Below, piece after piece: positions 44,760 to 57,600 of a DNA stretch of 64,000 nucleotides; the first letter of the stretch is position 1; every line of letters starts with the position of its first letter. The notes under the pieces are model-generated. The model was not told the origin of the DNA. It did no database searches and saw only the letters and a list, made by a program, of their open reading frames with translations. The translations under genes were made by a program, and so were the position numbers. The stretch is from positions 48,339,866 through 48,403,865 of the forward strand of contig CM032660.1 of assembly GCA_019095985.1 (NCBI GenBank). Direction: 5' to 3'. This DNA comes from Streblospio benedicti (lineage: Eukaryota > Annelida > Polychaeta > Spionida > Spionidae).

Positions 44760-45730
44760 TCCCTGGACGAAGTCCAAAGGGGGATTTCTTGCTTTGCTTC
44801 TGTCAGTCCGTGCGTGCGCCCGTCCAAAATTAACAGGCTGATAACTCGACTACTTGAGCTATTGATTTGCAAATGGAATATGTCTTGTTTGAGGAAAAAA
44901 GTACCTCTCAAAAAATTTTGTTTGTACTTTGGCCTACTTTTGATGAACTTACGAGCGTTATGTAATAAACTTTGTTAACACTCTACAGGGAGAAATATTT
45001 GACATATGGTGACCAAACTTCATATTTAGCTCCGTTGTACTACTCTCCAGAGCTGATTAGATTTTGGTGTACTTTGGCCTACTTTTAATGAAGTTACGAT
45101 GTGTTTTTAAAAACAAATTATTACGTAATTGTGTTTATCTGTCTCCTGGGAACAGTTTATGACCAAACTTGACATTTGGTATGTCTATATCACTCTCCTC
45201 AAGTGATTTGATATTGGTGTACTTTGGCCTACTTTTGATTTTTTTCAGAATATTCGAGCAAAACTATTGTTACCACTGCACTGGGATAAGTATTTTACCT
45301 ATGGTCATTAAACTTTACAGTTAAATTCACTATACTAGTCTCCACAGTTGAATTGGCTTTAGTGTACTTTGGCCTACTTTTTACGAACTTATGAGCGTTA
45401 TGTAATAAACTTTGTTACCACTCTACAAGGAGAAGTATTTGACCTATGGTTACCAAACTTCATATCTAGCTTCGTTGTACTACTGTCCAGAGCTGATTAG
45501 ATTTGGGTGTACTTTGGCATTTGGCCTACTTTTGATGAAATCATGATGTGTTTTAAAAACAAATTATTACGAATTTGTGTTTATCTGTCTCCTGGGAAGA
45601 CTATTACCTATCATCACCAAACTTGACATTTTGTATGACTATATCGCTCTCCTCATGTGATTTGATATATGAGTACTTTGACCTACTTTTCAAAAATGGC
45701 CTAATCGGGGAAATGGCCTGATTGGGGAAG
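44760..45730. repeat. About 146-bp tandem array with three-unit higher-order repeat
   Basis: The phrase GTACTTTGGCCTACTTTT recurs, with variation, at about 44924, 45069, 45218, 45364, 45509 and 45673, a spacing near 146 bp. Units 1 and 4 share GAGCGTTATGTAATAAACTT, and units 2 and 5 share TTTTAAAAACAAATTATTACG-type sequence, so the array is a roughly 440-bp trimer repeated twice. Intergenic; it begins with CCCTGGACGAAGTCCAAAGG. Confidence 0.8.
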
Positions 45731-46112
45731 GGGAGATTTATGGCGTTCCCGACGACTACTTGTTTACATAGGTGTTGGTTTGAAAATACGTGTCGGTTTG
45801 CTGGCGAGGGCATCTATATGATAATGAAATTTTAAAATAGTACCAATAGTTCAACTATACTTTTCTGAATCAATCTGGAATCGAAACCTCTTATGTTGAA
45901 CTAAGTCAGACCCTCTAATGTTAATGAAGGGATTTAAAAGAAAAATATTTTTGAAGAAATCAGAGTTTTAAATAATGAAGCATTATGAAGGCTAGGATGG
46001 GCGGTTATCTAAGAATTTGAGTTATGAGTTCTTGATAAACAGGCCCACCTGTTATGCTTTCTAACCATTGGTTATTAAATGTAAAATGTTTTGTTAATAT
46101 TTTATTTTCTAG

Positions 46113-47768
46113 GGCTGTAGTGTGCAGTTACTCATGCAAGCATATTCATTTTGGGGCACAAATGTGGGTAAAAAAGATGTTGATTGGAACGATCAGGTTT
46201 GTTGACATTGTATGTTATTTTTTGTGGTACATTTGTATTATTAAAGATCTTGGGCTACATTTATGTTATAAAATATTTTAAGGCTATACATAAATAAATC
46301 TATGCTTTCAGTTTGTTGTGTATGGCATGTATGGGACACTGCTGTGGTTGCTGACTAATGTGTGGTTTCTTATTAAAAGCGACGACTTCTCCACTTATCC
46401 ACAGCACAATATACGCATTAACACTCACCTGCGATTTGACGCTTGGATGTCTATGCTATTAGCTGTTGCATTCATGGCGTTTCCTGATTTTATTGTTAAA
46501 TTTCTGGTGAGCATTTATTGTATATGGTTTATTTTATTCATCATTCATCATGTTTGAATATTGATTCTTTAGTTGGAAATTCCAAAACAAATGATTGCAT
46601 GGTGTTAATTTAGTGTACATAATAAGAGGTAATCATTGCGCTTGCGCGGTAGATTTTAGCCAGGACTGGTTTTAGAAGTTTATGAACTTGGTGGGGATGC
46701 TACTTGTTAGGGCTGCCTTATTATTATTATTTTTTGGAATTATTATTTTGAAAAGGGTACTGTAGTACTGAAATATGTAATAAGAATAAAATTAGAATAA
46801 AAAATGGACCAGCAGGTATTTTTTGTAATTAGGACTACTTTAGACCAGTTTTGAAGGTAAGGCAGTAAAAATAGAACAAAGAGAGTATAACCAAATATTA
46901 TAGATAAGGACCAGCACTTTGTGACAGGCTGGCCGTTTTACATCATTCTCCATCATGAGGGCCAATATTGCCAAAGAAACTTATCCTAACAAAATATATT
47001 ACTTAGTACTGTATGTCATGACGGTTACATCATAATGTCATAACGTAGGTAACATTACTATAGTGTTTTTCCTTTGCAATATGTAGGCTGTGCCCAGAAC
47101 ATGTGTCAGTCTTCACGTCTGTCGTTGTCTTGGAGCAGTCCAAATCAGTTCTGTCATTGTCTCGCTACAAGCACCAGGCTTTCTGCATGAAAAGGACAAA
47201 CGGGCACAATTCGCTGGTCGACTCGTGGTGAGTCCTAATTTATTGATGAATATGTAAAATTGCTGATACCTTTCAGAAAACACTTTTCATTTATAATGAC
47301 ATTTTTTGCACCATTTAAACCCTCCTACTCCAGCTTATGGCAAATGAAATTGTAAATGAAGACAGATTAACGATGGCATTTTTAATGCTGATTTTTTAAT
47401 ATGTATTTACGTGTAGGGTGTAGATTCACATAACTAAAATTATGTCATAGAAGCCTCATATAAGCAAACTCTGTAAAGTTCTTGTGTGTATATCAAATTG
47501 ACATCAAGCCCAATGCATAAGTGTAACACAATTTCTCAATTTCAAACACAACAAAAATACTTATTCATCAAAAATACTATTTCATTATTTTCAGAGTCAC
47601 TTGTTCAACTTCTTTGCCTTCGTTCTAATGGCACTCTGGTACAATAACATTCCCCTGCCTAACGTTGCCAAAGTGTTCCTGATGACCTCACCCATTCTTA
47701 TCAATGCTGCTATCGGGCTGTTTGCTGATGGAACTATAATTTACACGCCACCAAAGAAGAAGAATTAG
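46113..47768 (+). CDS. Multi-pass membrane protein with C-terminal KKXX signal (5' exon missing)
   Basis: Four visible exons (46113-46196, 46312-46506, 47087-47227, 47595-47768) are all phase 0 with consensus borders and encode 197 residues plus stop. Hydrophobic spans include FVVYGMYGTLLWLLTNVWFL, MSMLLAVAFMAFPDFIVKFL, LGAVQISSVIVSLQAPGF and LFNFFAFVLMALWY, with a further weakly hydrophobic stretch near the end. The last residues are YTPPKKKN; Lys at -3 and -4 form a dilysine KKXX retrieval motif, suggesting ER or early Golgi residence. The frame has a stop just before 46113, so at least one upstream exon with the start codon is missing, perhaps in or near the gap at 43291. I do not recognise the family. 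AATAAA occurs at 48096. Confidence 0.7.
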
Positions 47769-50257
47769 CTTATATCTATTGTACTCAGGTTCTTATTTTT
47801 GGTTGTTGTTCAGGGTCCATGATTGAGTTGCCACGGTTTATAGTCAGTACTTATCATGACAGCATTTACTATTTACAACCTTTCTTAATTTATAACTTTG
47901 ACTTATGTTTTTACTATTTATGAAATATATTTACTAGCCTACCAAGTTTTGCAGACTATTAATCTCTGTAATTTATGTCCATGTTCAAGTGAACTCTTTA
48001 CCGGGTACGTAAATATCTGGATAGAAAAGTGTATCATATTAATAGATTTAATTTCTTTATGAATATATGCTTATTTTCAAAAGATGTGATAAAAGAATAA
48101 AAGACGTATCCAAATTATTTGTTTAAACGTTTTTGACTTCCGTCCTGTTCAGAATATAAGTTACAATTAAATAATAGTATTTTTCAAATATAGAAAGGAA
48201 TCTAATGAGTATCAAATCCAAAATGGGAATATTTACTCATTAGGTTTCTCTATGTAATTGTAAGTTATATTGTGAAGAAGACAGATGTCAAAAATGTTCA
48301 AAACAAATAATTTGGATACTTCTTTTATTATTTTTATCAAAAATTCTGAAAATGAATATATATTTGTGAAGAAATAATATCCACTAATATCATACACATA
48401 CAATATGCAATGAATCTTACACATCAAATCTTAAGGATAGAGAAGTGTAATTGCCTAAAATATATATGAATTGTAAGTTTGCATAAACCATGCAACGACA
48501 ATTTTAGTAACTCAATTTGTTTTTTGTCATGGTGCTGTATTTGTAATGTATCTTAGTAGTTTTTGGAGAATATAGATTTGTTACATTATATTTTTAGACA
48601 TTAAGATAGTTTGGGAGTTACATTATTAATTTATTATATGTAGACATTGTCTTAAGATTTTTACTTCCTAGTTTGTTAACGATGTAAATTTTTTCTTTCT
48701 GAATCATAGGTTTAAAACTAACAGTTGTTTCTAATATCACAAAAAAGCATATGATCAGGTGCACTGATGTTTAATCTTGTAGTTGATGTATTTTTGTTGC
48801 GCTCTAGTTCTTTGGTTGTGATTCTATATTAGACTGTGTTGAATTCCATTCATTCCATTATGTAACAGAATCTCGCGTTAATATTTATAACATGAAATTT
48901 GTATGTTGGATTTTTGTTGGTTTACACATAATTTCTTAAAAATTTCCTCAGACCAAATGTCAGCTGCTTATGACAAGTGTCAGGCAGTGGTATTACACAG
49001 TCATGCAAAAGTTTCAACCCTACTCTTTCTTAAATCAAGAAAATTGACAAAAATACTAACAAAAGTGAAATGTATTAAAGTGTTTCTTTTAGTTTCTTTT
49101 ACATATTATTTATAACTTTCAATTGTTGCTTTCTTGCAAAATTTAAATTGCTTTATATTATGTAATGTAGTATCAGGTGGTGATATTGTGCAGGGTTTTG
49201 AAAAAATATTTGCAATCTTCCAATAGGCAGCATAAGTTTATTGCATGAACATTTTTAGTATAAACACTGCAACAGCAAATAATTTCAAAGGATGTATTTT
49301 CCTGAAAGAAAAGGGTAAATTTGATCTAAAATAATCAAGAAAATGCAGCATTTAAAATTTTGACAGGTTTCTTAAGAGGAAATATAAAAAATAAAGATTC
49401 TTTTCCTATGAGATCAGTAGTCAATATACGTCCGGATTATTTGTAACAATGTTGTTTAATATGCTGCTTTTTATGTTATGCTAATTGCTTAATGAATTTG
49501 GGGCATTTATTGCTTTATCGTTAAATCAAAATAAGTTGTTTTTGTCCATATTTTTTATACAATGTATATTGCTTTTTATGTCAGCATACATTCATGTACG
49601 TGTAGTGAGTCTTAGAATAAAGATGCACAAACACTAATCTTTCTGTTTTATAGTTCTGAAAACTAGATAATTGTTCAAATTACTTAATTATAAATCCAAT
49701 ATTTTACTTACATTTTTGTAATTTTAAAATATTTTTTCCAGTGATCCTTTACAATAATTACATATAATAAACCTACACATACATGTACTTATCATTGTAA
49801 TTGCCACATTATGTGTGCAAAAAACGACATTGTATTTTGACACTAATCAAAGTGACCGTCATTCTTAGTATTCCTCCTGAACTGTGACTCATTTTTTAAT
49901 GAAAATGAAGTTAATGTCCACGGCTAGTAAAGTATAAACAAATTGCATTTTACTTATATTGCTCTACCAAATGCACCATTTTCACTGTTGCATGAAATAA
50001 CCTACACATTATCAATTAATAAGCCTACTCCTGTCGATGTCGTACCTACAAAAGGATATGCATGAAAAGGGTCAATCTAATAATATCAAAGCCTTAATTA
50101 GGTTACTTCTGTAAAATATTAGTCTGAAGTTTATAAGTTCATAATTCAACATTTTTATGTTATCTTATTGAAAAAAAAATCTAAATCTTGAAAGTAAAAC
50201 CATGCATTATTTATGACTCACAATAAAAAATTCTGGTACACTGTATAAAACTAGATC
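47769..50257. other. 3' UTR and intergenic sequence, AT-rich, no further gene
   Basis: Apart from the hairpin at 48058-48365 I see no exon, no long repeat and no RNA gene. Sequence is very AT-rich with scattered polyadenylation-like hexamers. Confidence 0.5.
48058..48365. repeat. Foldback element, roughly 130-bp arms
   Basis: The sequence around GTATCCAAATTATTTGTTT (48108) is mirrored by AAACAAATAATTTGGATAC (48302), and the match extends across most of 48058-48220 versus 48232-48365 at about 80%. Centre near ATCTAATGAGTATC. If it lies in the 3' UTR of the multi-pass gene it would form a long RNA hairpin; the first AATAAA (48096) is inside its left arm. Confidence 0.7.
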
Positions 50258-50486
50258 AAAAGTGCTCAGAGAGCACAGCATCGCTAGAGCAACATTGACC
50301 CATGGGCAATAAAGATGTTTGCTTTGCAATCAAAGCAGAAAAAAAAGTTTTACTTGATGCGTGACTCATCCTTCATCTATGTTCTGGGCATTGGATTGCA
50401 GGCGTTTTCTAAACATGGCTAAAGTAAATGTCTATTGCCCATGAGTAGACATTAATATGGTAATACTGTGCTCTCTGAGCACTTTT
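50258..50486. mobile_element. MITE with 21-bp perfect inverted ends
   Basis: AAAGTGCTCAGAGAGCACAG (ending 50278) is exactly inverted as CTGTGCTCTCTGAGCACTTT (from 50466). The ends are themselves partly palindromic. The 229-bp element is non-coding. Downstream sequence to about 50940 (with GTCCGGAGACAAACATACAT) looks like another dispersed repeat tail. Confidence 0.65.
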
Positions 50487-51228
50487 ATTCCAATATAACC
50501 ACTAAGCCAATTCAATGGTCATGTTTCGAACAGTATTGAAACTATAGTGGAAAAATAGAAAGAAAAATATTTAAAATGGCCCTCTGAAAGGTAAAGTCTA
50601 ATTGGCAAACTGCCAAAATTGAATACAGTTTATGTTCAGTAGGCATGTAAGCAATGTACAAAGTTTGAATGCTTTCTCACAAGCATCAGCTAAGCTATTG
50701 CAGAAAATGTTGAAAATGGACCCAAGATTGCACTATGGAAAGCACACTTTAATTAGCAAAGTGCCCAAAATCGAATCACTCTAGTGTCGCGTCATACCAA
50801 ATAGTTGTGTAAAGTTTGAACGAAATCTGGTCAACCATAAAATCTCTAGCTTGTCCGGAGACAAACATACATACATAGTTTTACATACATAGTTACAAAC
50901 GAACGAAACACAAGGCTTTCACTTCAGCTGCTGAAGCAACGCAATAACTTTGTACAAATGTAACATGTTCAGCTACAGTAGTTAACACAAACCAAATACT
51001 ATAAACCATGATGATCATTTATGCTAGTGAAATGTATGAGTGGAAAGATCTTCATTGTTACTACAATTTGTGAATTCAAAATGTTCATTGCATCATTTAC
51101 TTCAAATCCTATACATAGTCGTATGTCTGATTAAAAACATTTGTAATTTAACACATTATAAACATATTTCGTAGGCCTCATCTTCATTTAAAGACCATAA
51201 TAATGTAAATATTCCCATGAATTCAAAG

Positions 51229-51618
51229 TCAATTGCAGACATCATCCAAATTTATCACATTTGCACCTTTGCTATCGTCAAAGCTCAAAGAAAGGAGAGG
51301 ATCCTTAGATAGACTTGTTTCACAGTCAATAGCTTTCTTCGTATCCTTCACCCAAGCTGCTATTCTCTTTTCACTACTTTTGGACAAAAGGCTTTTGCTA
51401 TTGTAACTGTCATTGCGTATTGCACAAGAATCATGGATACTCTTGGACACAGAATTCGGTGTTTTATGGACTTCAGAGCATCCCGAGAAGCTTACATTGT
51501 TTTTTTGACGGGTGCTGGGTGATTTGAGCAAAGGACGAATGCTGGGTGATTTGAGCAAAGAAGGACTTTTGCCATCCAAATGATGAATTAGACAATGGTA
51601 GAGGAACTTGTATTGCGC
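51229..51618 (-). other. C-terminal Ser-rich tail of the receptor phosphatase
   Basis: After AQYKFLYHCLIHHL (end of D2) the tail repeats LLKSPS motifs (SLLKSPSIRPLLKSPSTRQ), likely Ser-Pro phosphorylation sites, and ends INLDDVCN at TGA 51229-51231. Confidence 0.75.
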
Positions 51619-54600
51619 CTGCAATAAATATTTTTAAGTTAAGTTACAGTCATTGCAAAATTTCATAGCATGATTAACATCTTTTGCCCATGATAAAGGA
51701 TATAAATTTAGCATTTACAACAAAAGAAAATATGTGATCCATAGTTTGAAATCATTATTTGGTCAGGAAAGTGAAGTCATGCTAAATAGGCAACTGTTAT
51801 TACTTCACTTTTCATCAGTAAGGCAGCGAAATATCTATTTGATCAAGAAAAGTTAGGATGTCTCCACATCTCTCTGAATTGTGTACTTGCCCTAGCTATC
51901 AATGATAATTATGTTAAAAATAGCTCAATTCATAGAAATAAAAGCGTGTTTTGTGATTGATTTTATCATGACATATCTTACTAAGGAGTCAATTGAATAT
52001 GGCATGAAATGTCGACAATGACGAACTGCTCGGAAGACATTGACATTTCCTTCCTTCTCTGCTCTCTCAAATAAGGACCAAAGAACTGATAATATCATGC
52101 TGCTGTTTGTCTCGTAATTGCTTGTTACAAGAATAGGACGTGAAGTACCACTAGTCCTCTTCCATTCCATGATTTTCTTTAGAAATGCAACCTGAAAAAA
52201 TGCATATAGTTTTTAAGAATTTAAAACAAACTACATGTATACCTTACTTACAAAATATAATCGTTAAAACAGAGGTATATTACATACATGTAGAAATGTT
52301 TTAGCTTTACATTTTATAATCAAATACATGTTACTAAACCAATTTCTTGAATGAACAGTATAGCAAATATCTAGCCATATTTACCATTTTATCAATAGCT
52401 GGAACTTCTTGATGCCTTTTCCAACCACAAAATACAAATTGTTTAATTTTTCTAATCACTATATTACTCTCACTTTCTTTGATCATCAAGTGTCTGGTCG
52501 AGAATTGTCTATTTTTATCCACTTTTTCTTCAATCACACTCACTGAATATTTGTCAATTGTAATATCTTCATCTGTGCTTGGAAAACAGTCTGTAGATTG
52601 CGTGTCATCACCACCCCGATCAAGCAAAACAACTCCAGAACAACAGTTAACGATTTCTTTCCAGAATATGTCCAATTGCGTAGTCTTTGGATATTTACTT
52701 ATAACAAACGCATCCTTACTCTCATGACTATCTGTATAAGCGATGATTAATGAGTTGTTACTGTCACTTCCTATTGGTTTTGGAATATGCTCCAAGGAAT
52801 CACCTGTGCCATTCACATTAAATGATCGCTTTCTTGAAGCTGGACTGATAAAGAGGGTTTTTAGAATTGGAACCTTTTCATCTTTTGTATGAAGCTCTCC
52901 TTCCAGAGCCTCAAATTCAATAGCTAATAGTGATTTAGAATTATTTGCATTGGTATTCAATATATTTTCGTACATGGTTCCTACTTTGTTATTCGAAATA
53001 TTTGTATTATGATAAAGAAAATATTCCACCAACGAGCTGCAACAAGAAAATTGAAGGACACTTTAAAGTAATTGGTGTCATTGCATGGTTTTGTGTTTTT
53101 TTTTTTCATTCAACAAAATGTATTCATGTTGTATAGAACAGAATAATACTCTTGAAAAATCATAGATTAACTAACCTGTAAAGGAAATAATATTGCTTAA
53201 TTCTTTTGACTAGGTTTGGCCGTTCCAGTCGTAAAACTGTCACACATTTTAAGACATCTACTTTGCCAGTCGATTCACCTTCGTCTATCAATGCATTGAG
53301 AGCTACAAATAGACCACTTCGACCACTACCGCTGTGACAATGTATAACAGGAGGAATTTGTTCAGTCTGCAACAAAGGAAAGTAACCATTGCATCAAATT
53401 GATCAAATATATCTGCCTAGTTATTTTGGTCTTTACATGCATTAACAGTGGATTACTTCATATGTTTTTACGAATAACAAACTTACATGTGTACGTTGTT
53501 GATGCTGCCGAATTCGATCAACAAAATCCAGGAATGGTGTTATGTATAAGGGACATCCTCCTTTAGTCCATGAAGTGAATTGGAACTGACAAACATATCT
53601 AATTTCCTGCTGTTGTCTGTCAATTAACCTTGATAACTGAAATCTTCGTAAGCTGTAGTGAGCTGTTTTTTCCACAGAAAGGCAGGTTACAGCAATATCA
53701 TGATAGAAGCGCGCACCTTCTTCAGTACTAGGCCAATAACATTCATAAACAGGCTTGTTAGGCTCCTAGAATAATATAATTAAATATGTCAAAAATGCAG
53801 ACAAAAATCATGATTTCAGACACAAACAAGAAATAGAAGCTACCTATAGGAACCTAAAATTCACAGTCATTTTGGCGAGACTTTTGTTCTTGTCATAAGA
53901 ACTTCCTCAGGCCAAATTCCAATCCTTAGATTGTCATGTGATCGCCATGGTGGCGGCGATCACATGACAGCAGTGACAGGAAAATGGGGAGCAGGTCGTA
54001 GCCGGTATAGTGGTTCATCTCAGGGCGCTGTATGCAAACAACTTCCCTGATCTTTCTACATAATTCAAGCTCCTCAAGTGCCACAATCTTGAAGTTTTTT
54101 GGGCTGATGGTATGGTCCATGTCAAGAATGTGCTTCAAGATTGTGGCACGTGAGGAACTTGAATTATGTATAAAGATCAGGAAAGCTGTGAAGATCCGCA
54201 TACAGCGTCCTGAGATGAACAGCAATAAAAAGCTAAGACCTGCCCCCGTCTTCTTGTCACTGCTGTCATGTGATCGCCACCACCATGGTGGTCATGTGAC
54301 AATCTTAGGATTGGCATTCGGCTTGAGGAAGTTCTTGTAACAAGAATAAAAGTCGCACCAAAATGACATGTGAGTTTTAGGTTCCTATAGGTATCTTCTA
54401 TTTCTTGTTTATATCATGAATGAAGGAACCCAGGATGCTAGAAGTTTACATTCTGTAATAACTTCAGATATATTTTATTCGTTCATTTTTCTATCTATTT
54501 CTTAGATTGTTCCACAACAGGCCCACAGAATAGCATCTATTTATACAAATACCTGTAAATCCATTAGTGCAACGATCAAAGCACACCTCTCATCCCAGAC

Positions 54601-57600
54601 AAGCCTCCAAAATTCTCCAACACTAGTTTCAAGAGGACATTGGGTTACAATGTAAAAAGAATGTATGTGTGTCTTTATTAAACTTGCATTAATGTAATCT
54701 GGCTCTCCTCCATCATTTGGGATAATGTTCTTAAGACGTATGCGATTTTTATCATATGGAAGACATTGAGAGGATCTATTTAACATCATGTTTCCAGGTT
54801 GAGTAGCTGTAAAAATTGTATCCAGCATTCCAATGGGAAGACCTCTAAATTCTTCTGCTATGTTATAGTCAGACGTTTCACGCTCAATACAATACACTTG
54901 TAGATCATTTACAGCAATGGGATTGCTTGATCTGGCAGTATAGCTACCTTCCATATATGGTTCTGCTGATTTATGCATCTTCACACCTGGAGTAGCTTCA
55001 TCACGATTAACATCATCATTGAAGTTAGCATACAGGTTTCTGGGGGGATGATGTCTACTAGCATTTGGTGTTGATTCAAAAGTCGTGTCATTAAAGTAGG
55101 TCTCGTCTCCATTTACCTTATCTGCAACATACTGATCATACAGGTTTTCTCCTTTATGATAAGTGATTATATCTCCATACTCATCATGCTTTCGTTGGTT
55201 TTTATTTTTCCACCACCATATCCCAACCACAAGAGCAATGATGAGTAATACAAGAAACATTATTGGGAGACCAATCGCCAGTCCTAATTTAACTCCCTGT
55301 CCTAAGTATGTGACCTTTTCTTTGCCTGGTATCACAGTGAAATCAGATCGTATTTCACTTCTTTTTTCAACACCATCTAATCTTATTAAATGGATTATCC
55401 ATATGACGTATTCATGATCTGACACTAATGGCTTATTCAAATATTGGTAGTATTGTTTTCCATCACCTATTGTAAACACAGTTCCAGTTTTTGATATCTC
55501 TGAAGATGGTAACTCAGCAGTAATGTACGCATGCAACAAAGTACTTCGTTTGTGTCTTGCTAACCCGTTACTTTCTGTGTTTTCAGTATCATTAGCATTG
55601 CTTCCATTGTTTTTCATAACACTGGCATAAACAGCATTACTTTCAATCTTTAAAGTATCATTTGCCATCCACTTTAAACTACTTGCAGTACGGTTTGTTA
55701 ATGTTAGGTCTTCAACTAATATCTGCAATAATCAAAGCACAAGGTTGAAAAATTTCATGTAGATAAGATATCATACACTTGCGTTTGATACATGTTGTGA
55801 GAAGAATGTGTATGACAATATTCTGGCCTATTTTTTTTCAGAATAGATGCTGAGGGTAAAGTCTATACTCTAGTATGTATTCCAGAGCATGCTAGATTTC
55901 GTGAATCATACATCATTTTCATGTGATACAACCACACATTATGTTTATATTTAAAACAACACACTCCCTGATTTGGGGTTACTTAACAAAAATCTCTCCT
56001 CCTTTTTACTATACGTGAATATACCCTGTTCTGCCATATAAAATATTTCCTTAAAAGGATTGATCTCGAGGCATTAACTTACACTATATGCAAGTCATTG
56101 GATCTTCAGCTAGGCAGCTCTCGGAGGCGTACATATTTATGAATACTTTACGTTGCTTGCTTAATATTGCATATATGCTTGAGAAAACAGTAGAAGCTGT
56201 GACTGTACAAGTTCCCATTGTCGAGACCAAATTATCAACTATATTATTGACAAGAGTATCTTTTTTATAATGTTTTTTTTTTCATCATCTTTTATCATGT
56301 TAAATATTTTATATATTATGTGTTAATCAACTTACCTGGTAGTATAAGATTTTGTCATGCTTTGTATTTTTAGCAAATAATTTTATGGTAATTGTAGTAT
56401 CACTGGATGACAAAAACTTTGGCTTATTTGGCTGTGGTGGCTTTTCAGGTTCTGTCCAATATGATGCAACAACATCCCTATTGTTAATTAATCGTCCATA
56501 TTTGATAGGTGTAATAGTGATGGAGTACAAAGATGCTGGTAGGAGTGGACTCAGCTTTAGACGTGTTTCACCTGACATTGTTCTCTCAAACGTATCCAAG
56601 TCAAATGATGTTACATATGACTGGACTCCAATTACTGTTACCTGCATAAATTACAAATTCACATAAATAGGCTTATTAAAAACATTGCATATATATATTT
56701 TCTTTAACATTGTATGTGTATCTACCATAGTGAGCATGTTATCTTAGTGATCTTAAAGTTGAGGCAGTGCATGCAATATACAATAGCGAATATTTGAAAC
56801 AGCAATTGGAATCTTTCAACAAAATGTGACATGTATCTAATCAAAATCACATTGAGATACAAAATATGAAAAGCATGCGATGAATTTTTTAAACTTTAAT
56901 GGATTACCTTGTATGATGTCCATGCTAACATTTGATTATACACTGCATCCCATCTAATTTCTAGCCATGTCATTCCACGAGACACTAGTTGAATAAACAT
57001 GTCTGGTGGGTACGGTGTTGTATGTGGTTTTGTAGGCACAACTGTTGGGTAAGTGGGAGGAGTCCTAATGTTACGCTTAGTGGTTGATGTGGTCCATGGA
57101 TTCCTTGTTGTGACTGGGTAGTATGTCTTTGGAGTTGGAGTTGTTCGAATGACAGGAGTATAGGTATATTGTGATCCTGAAGTTCTCAACCAATCTGTTG
57201 GTTGATTGGGAACTGACTCAAGAGTTTTGTCATCTAACATGTATGCCAATGTTATTCTGAACCTGAGAAAATATTCACCACATTTTATGACTTGCGTATG
57301 AAACATTACATCTAAACATATTTTTATGAGAATGTTAAATCAATATTATGTACAGCATGGAAAATTCTACTTAATATGAAATGATAAATACGAACATGTA
57401 TATACCTGTATGCTGTATTTGGTCTTAAATTTCTGGCTACAGCTATATAGAAATTAGTGGATGGGTCTTCAGCACGAGTTTCAAGCTGTGTCCAACCACC
57501 ATTTTGCTGTTGATATTCCAACTTGTAGCTCTCAATGGGACCATTACCAAAATCAAAGGCTGGGCTCCAACGTCGCCATGTTACTGTCATTGATGTCTGT

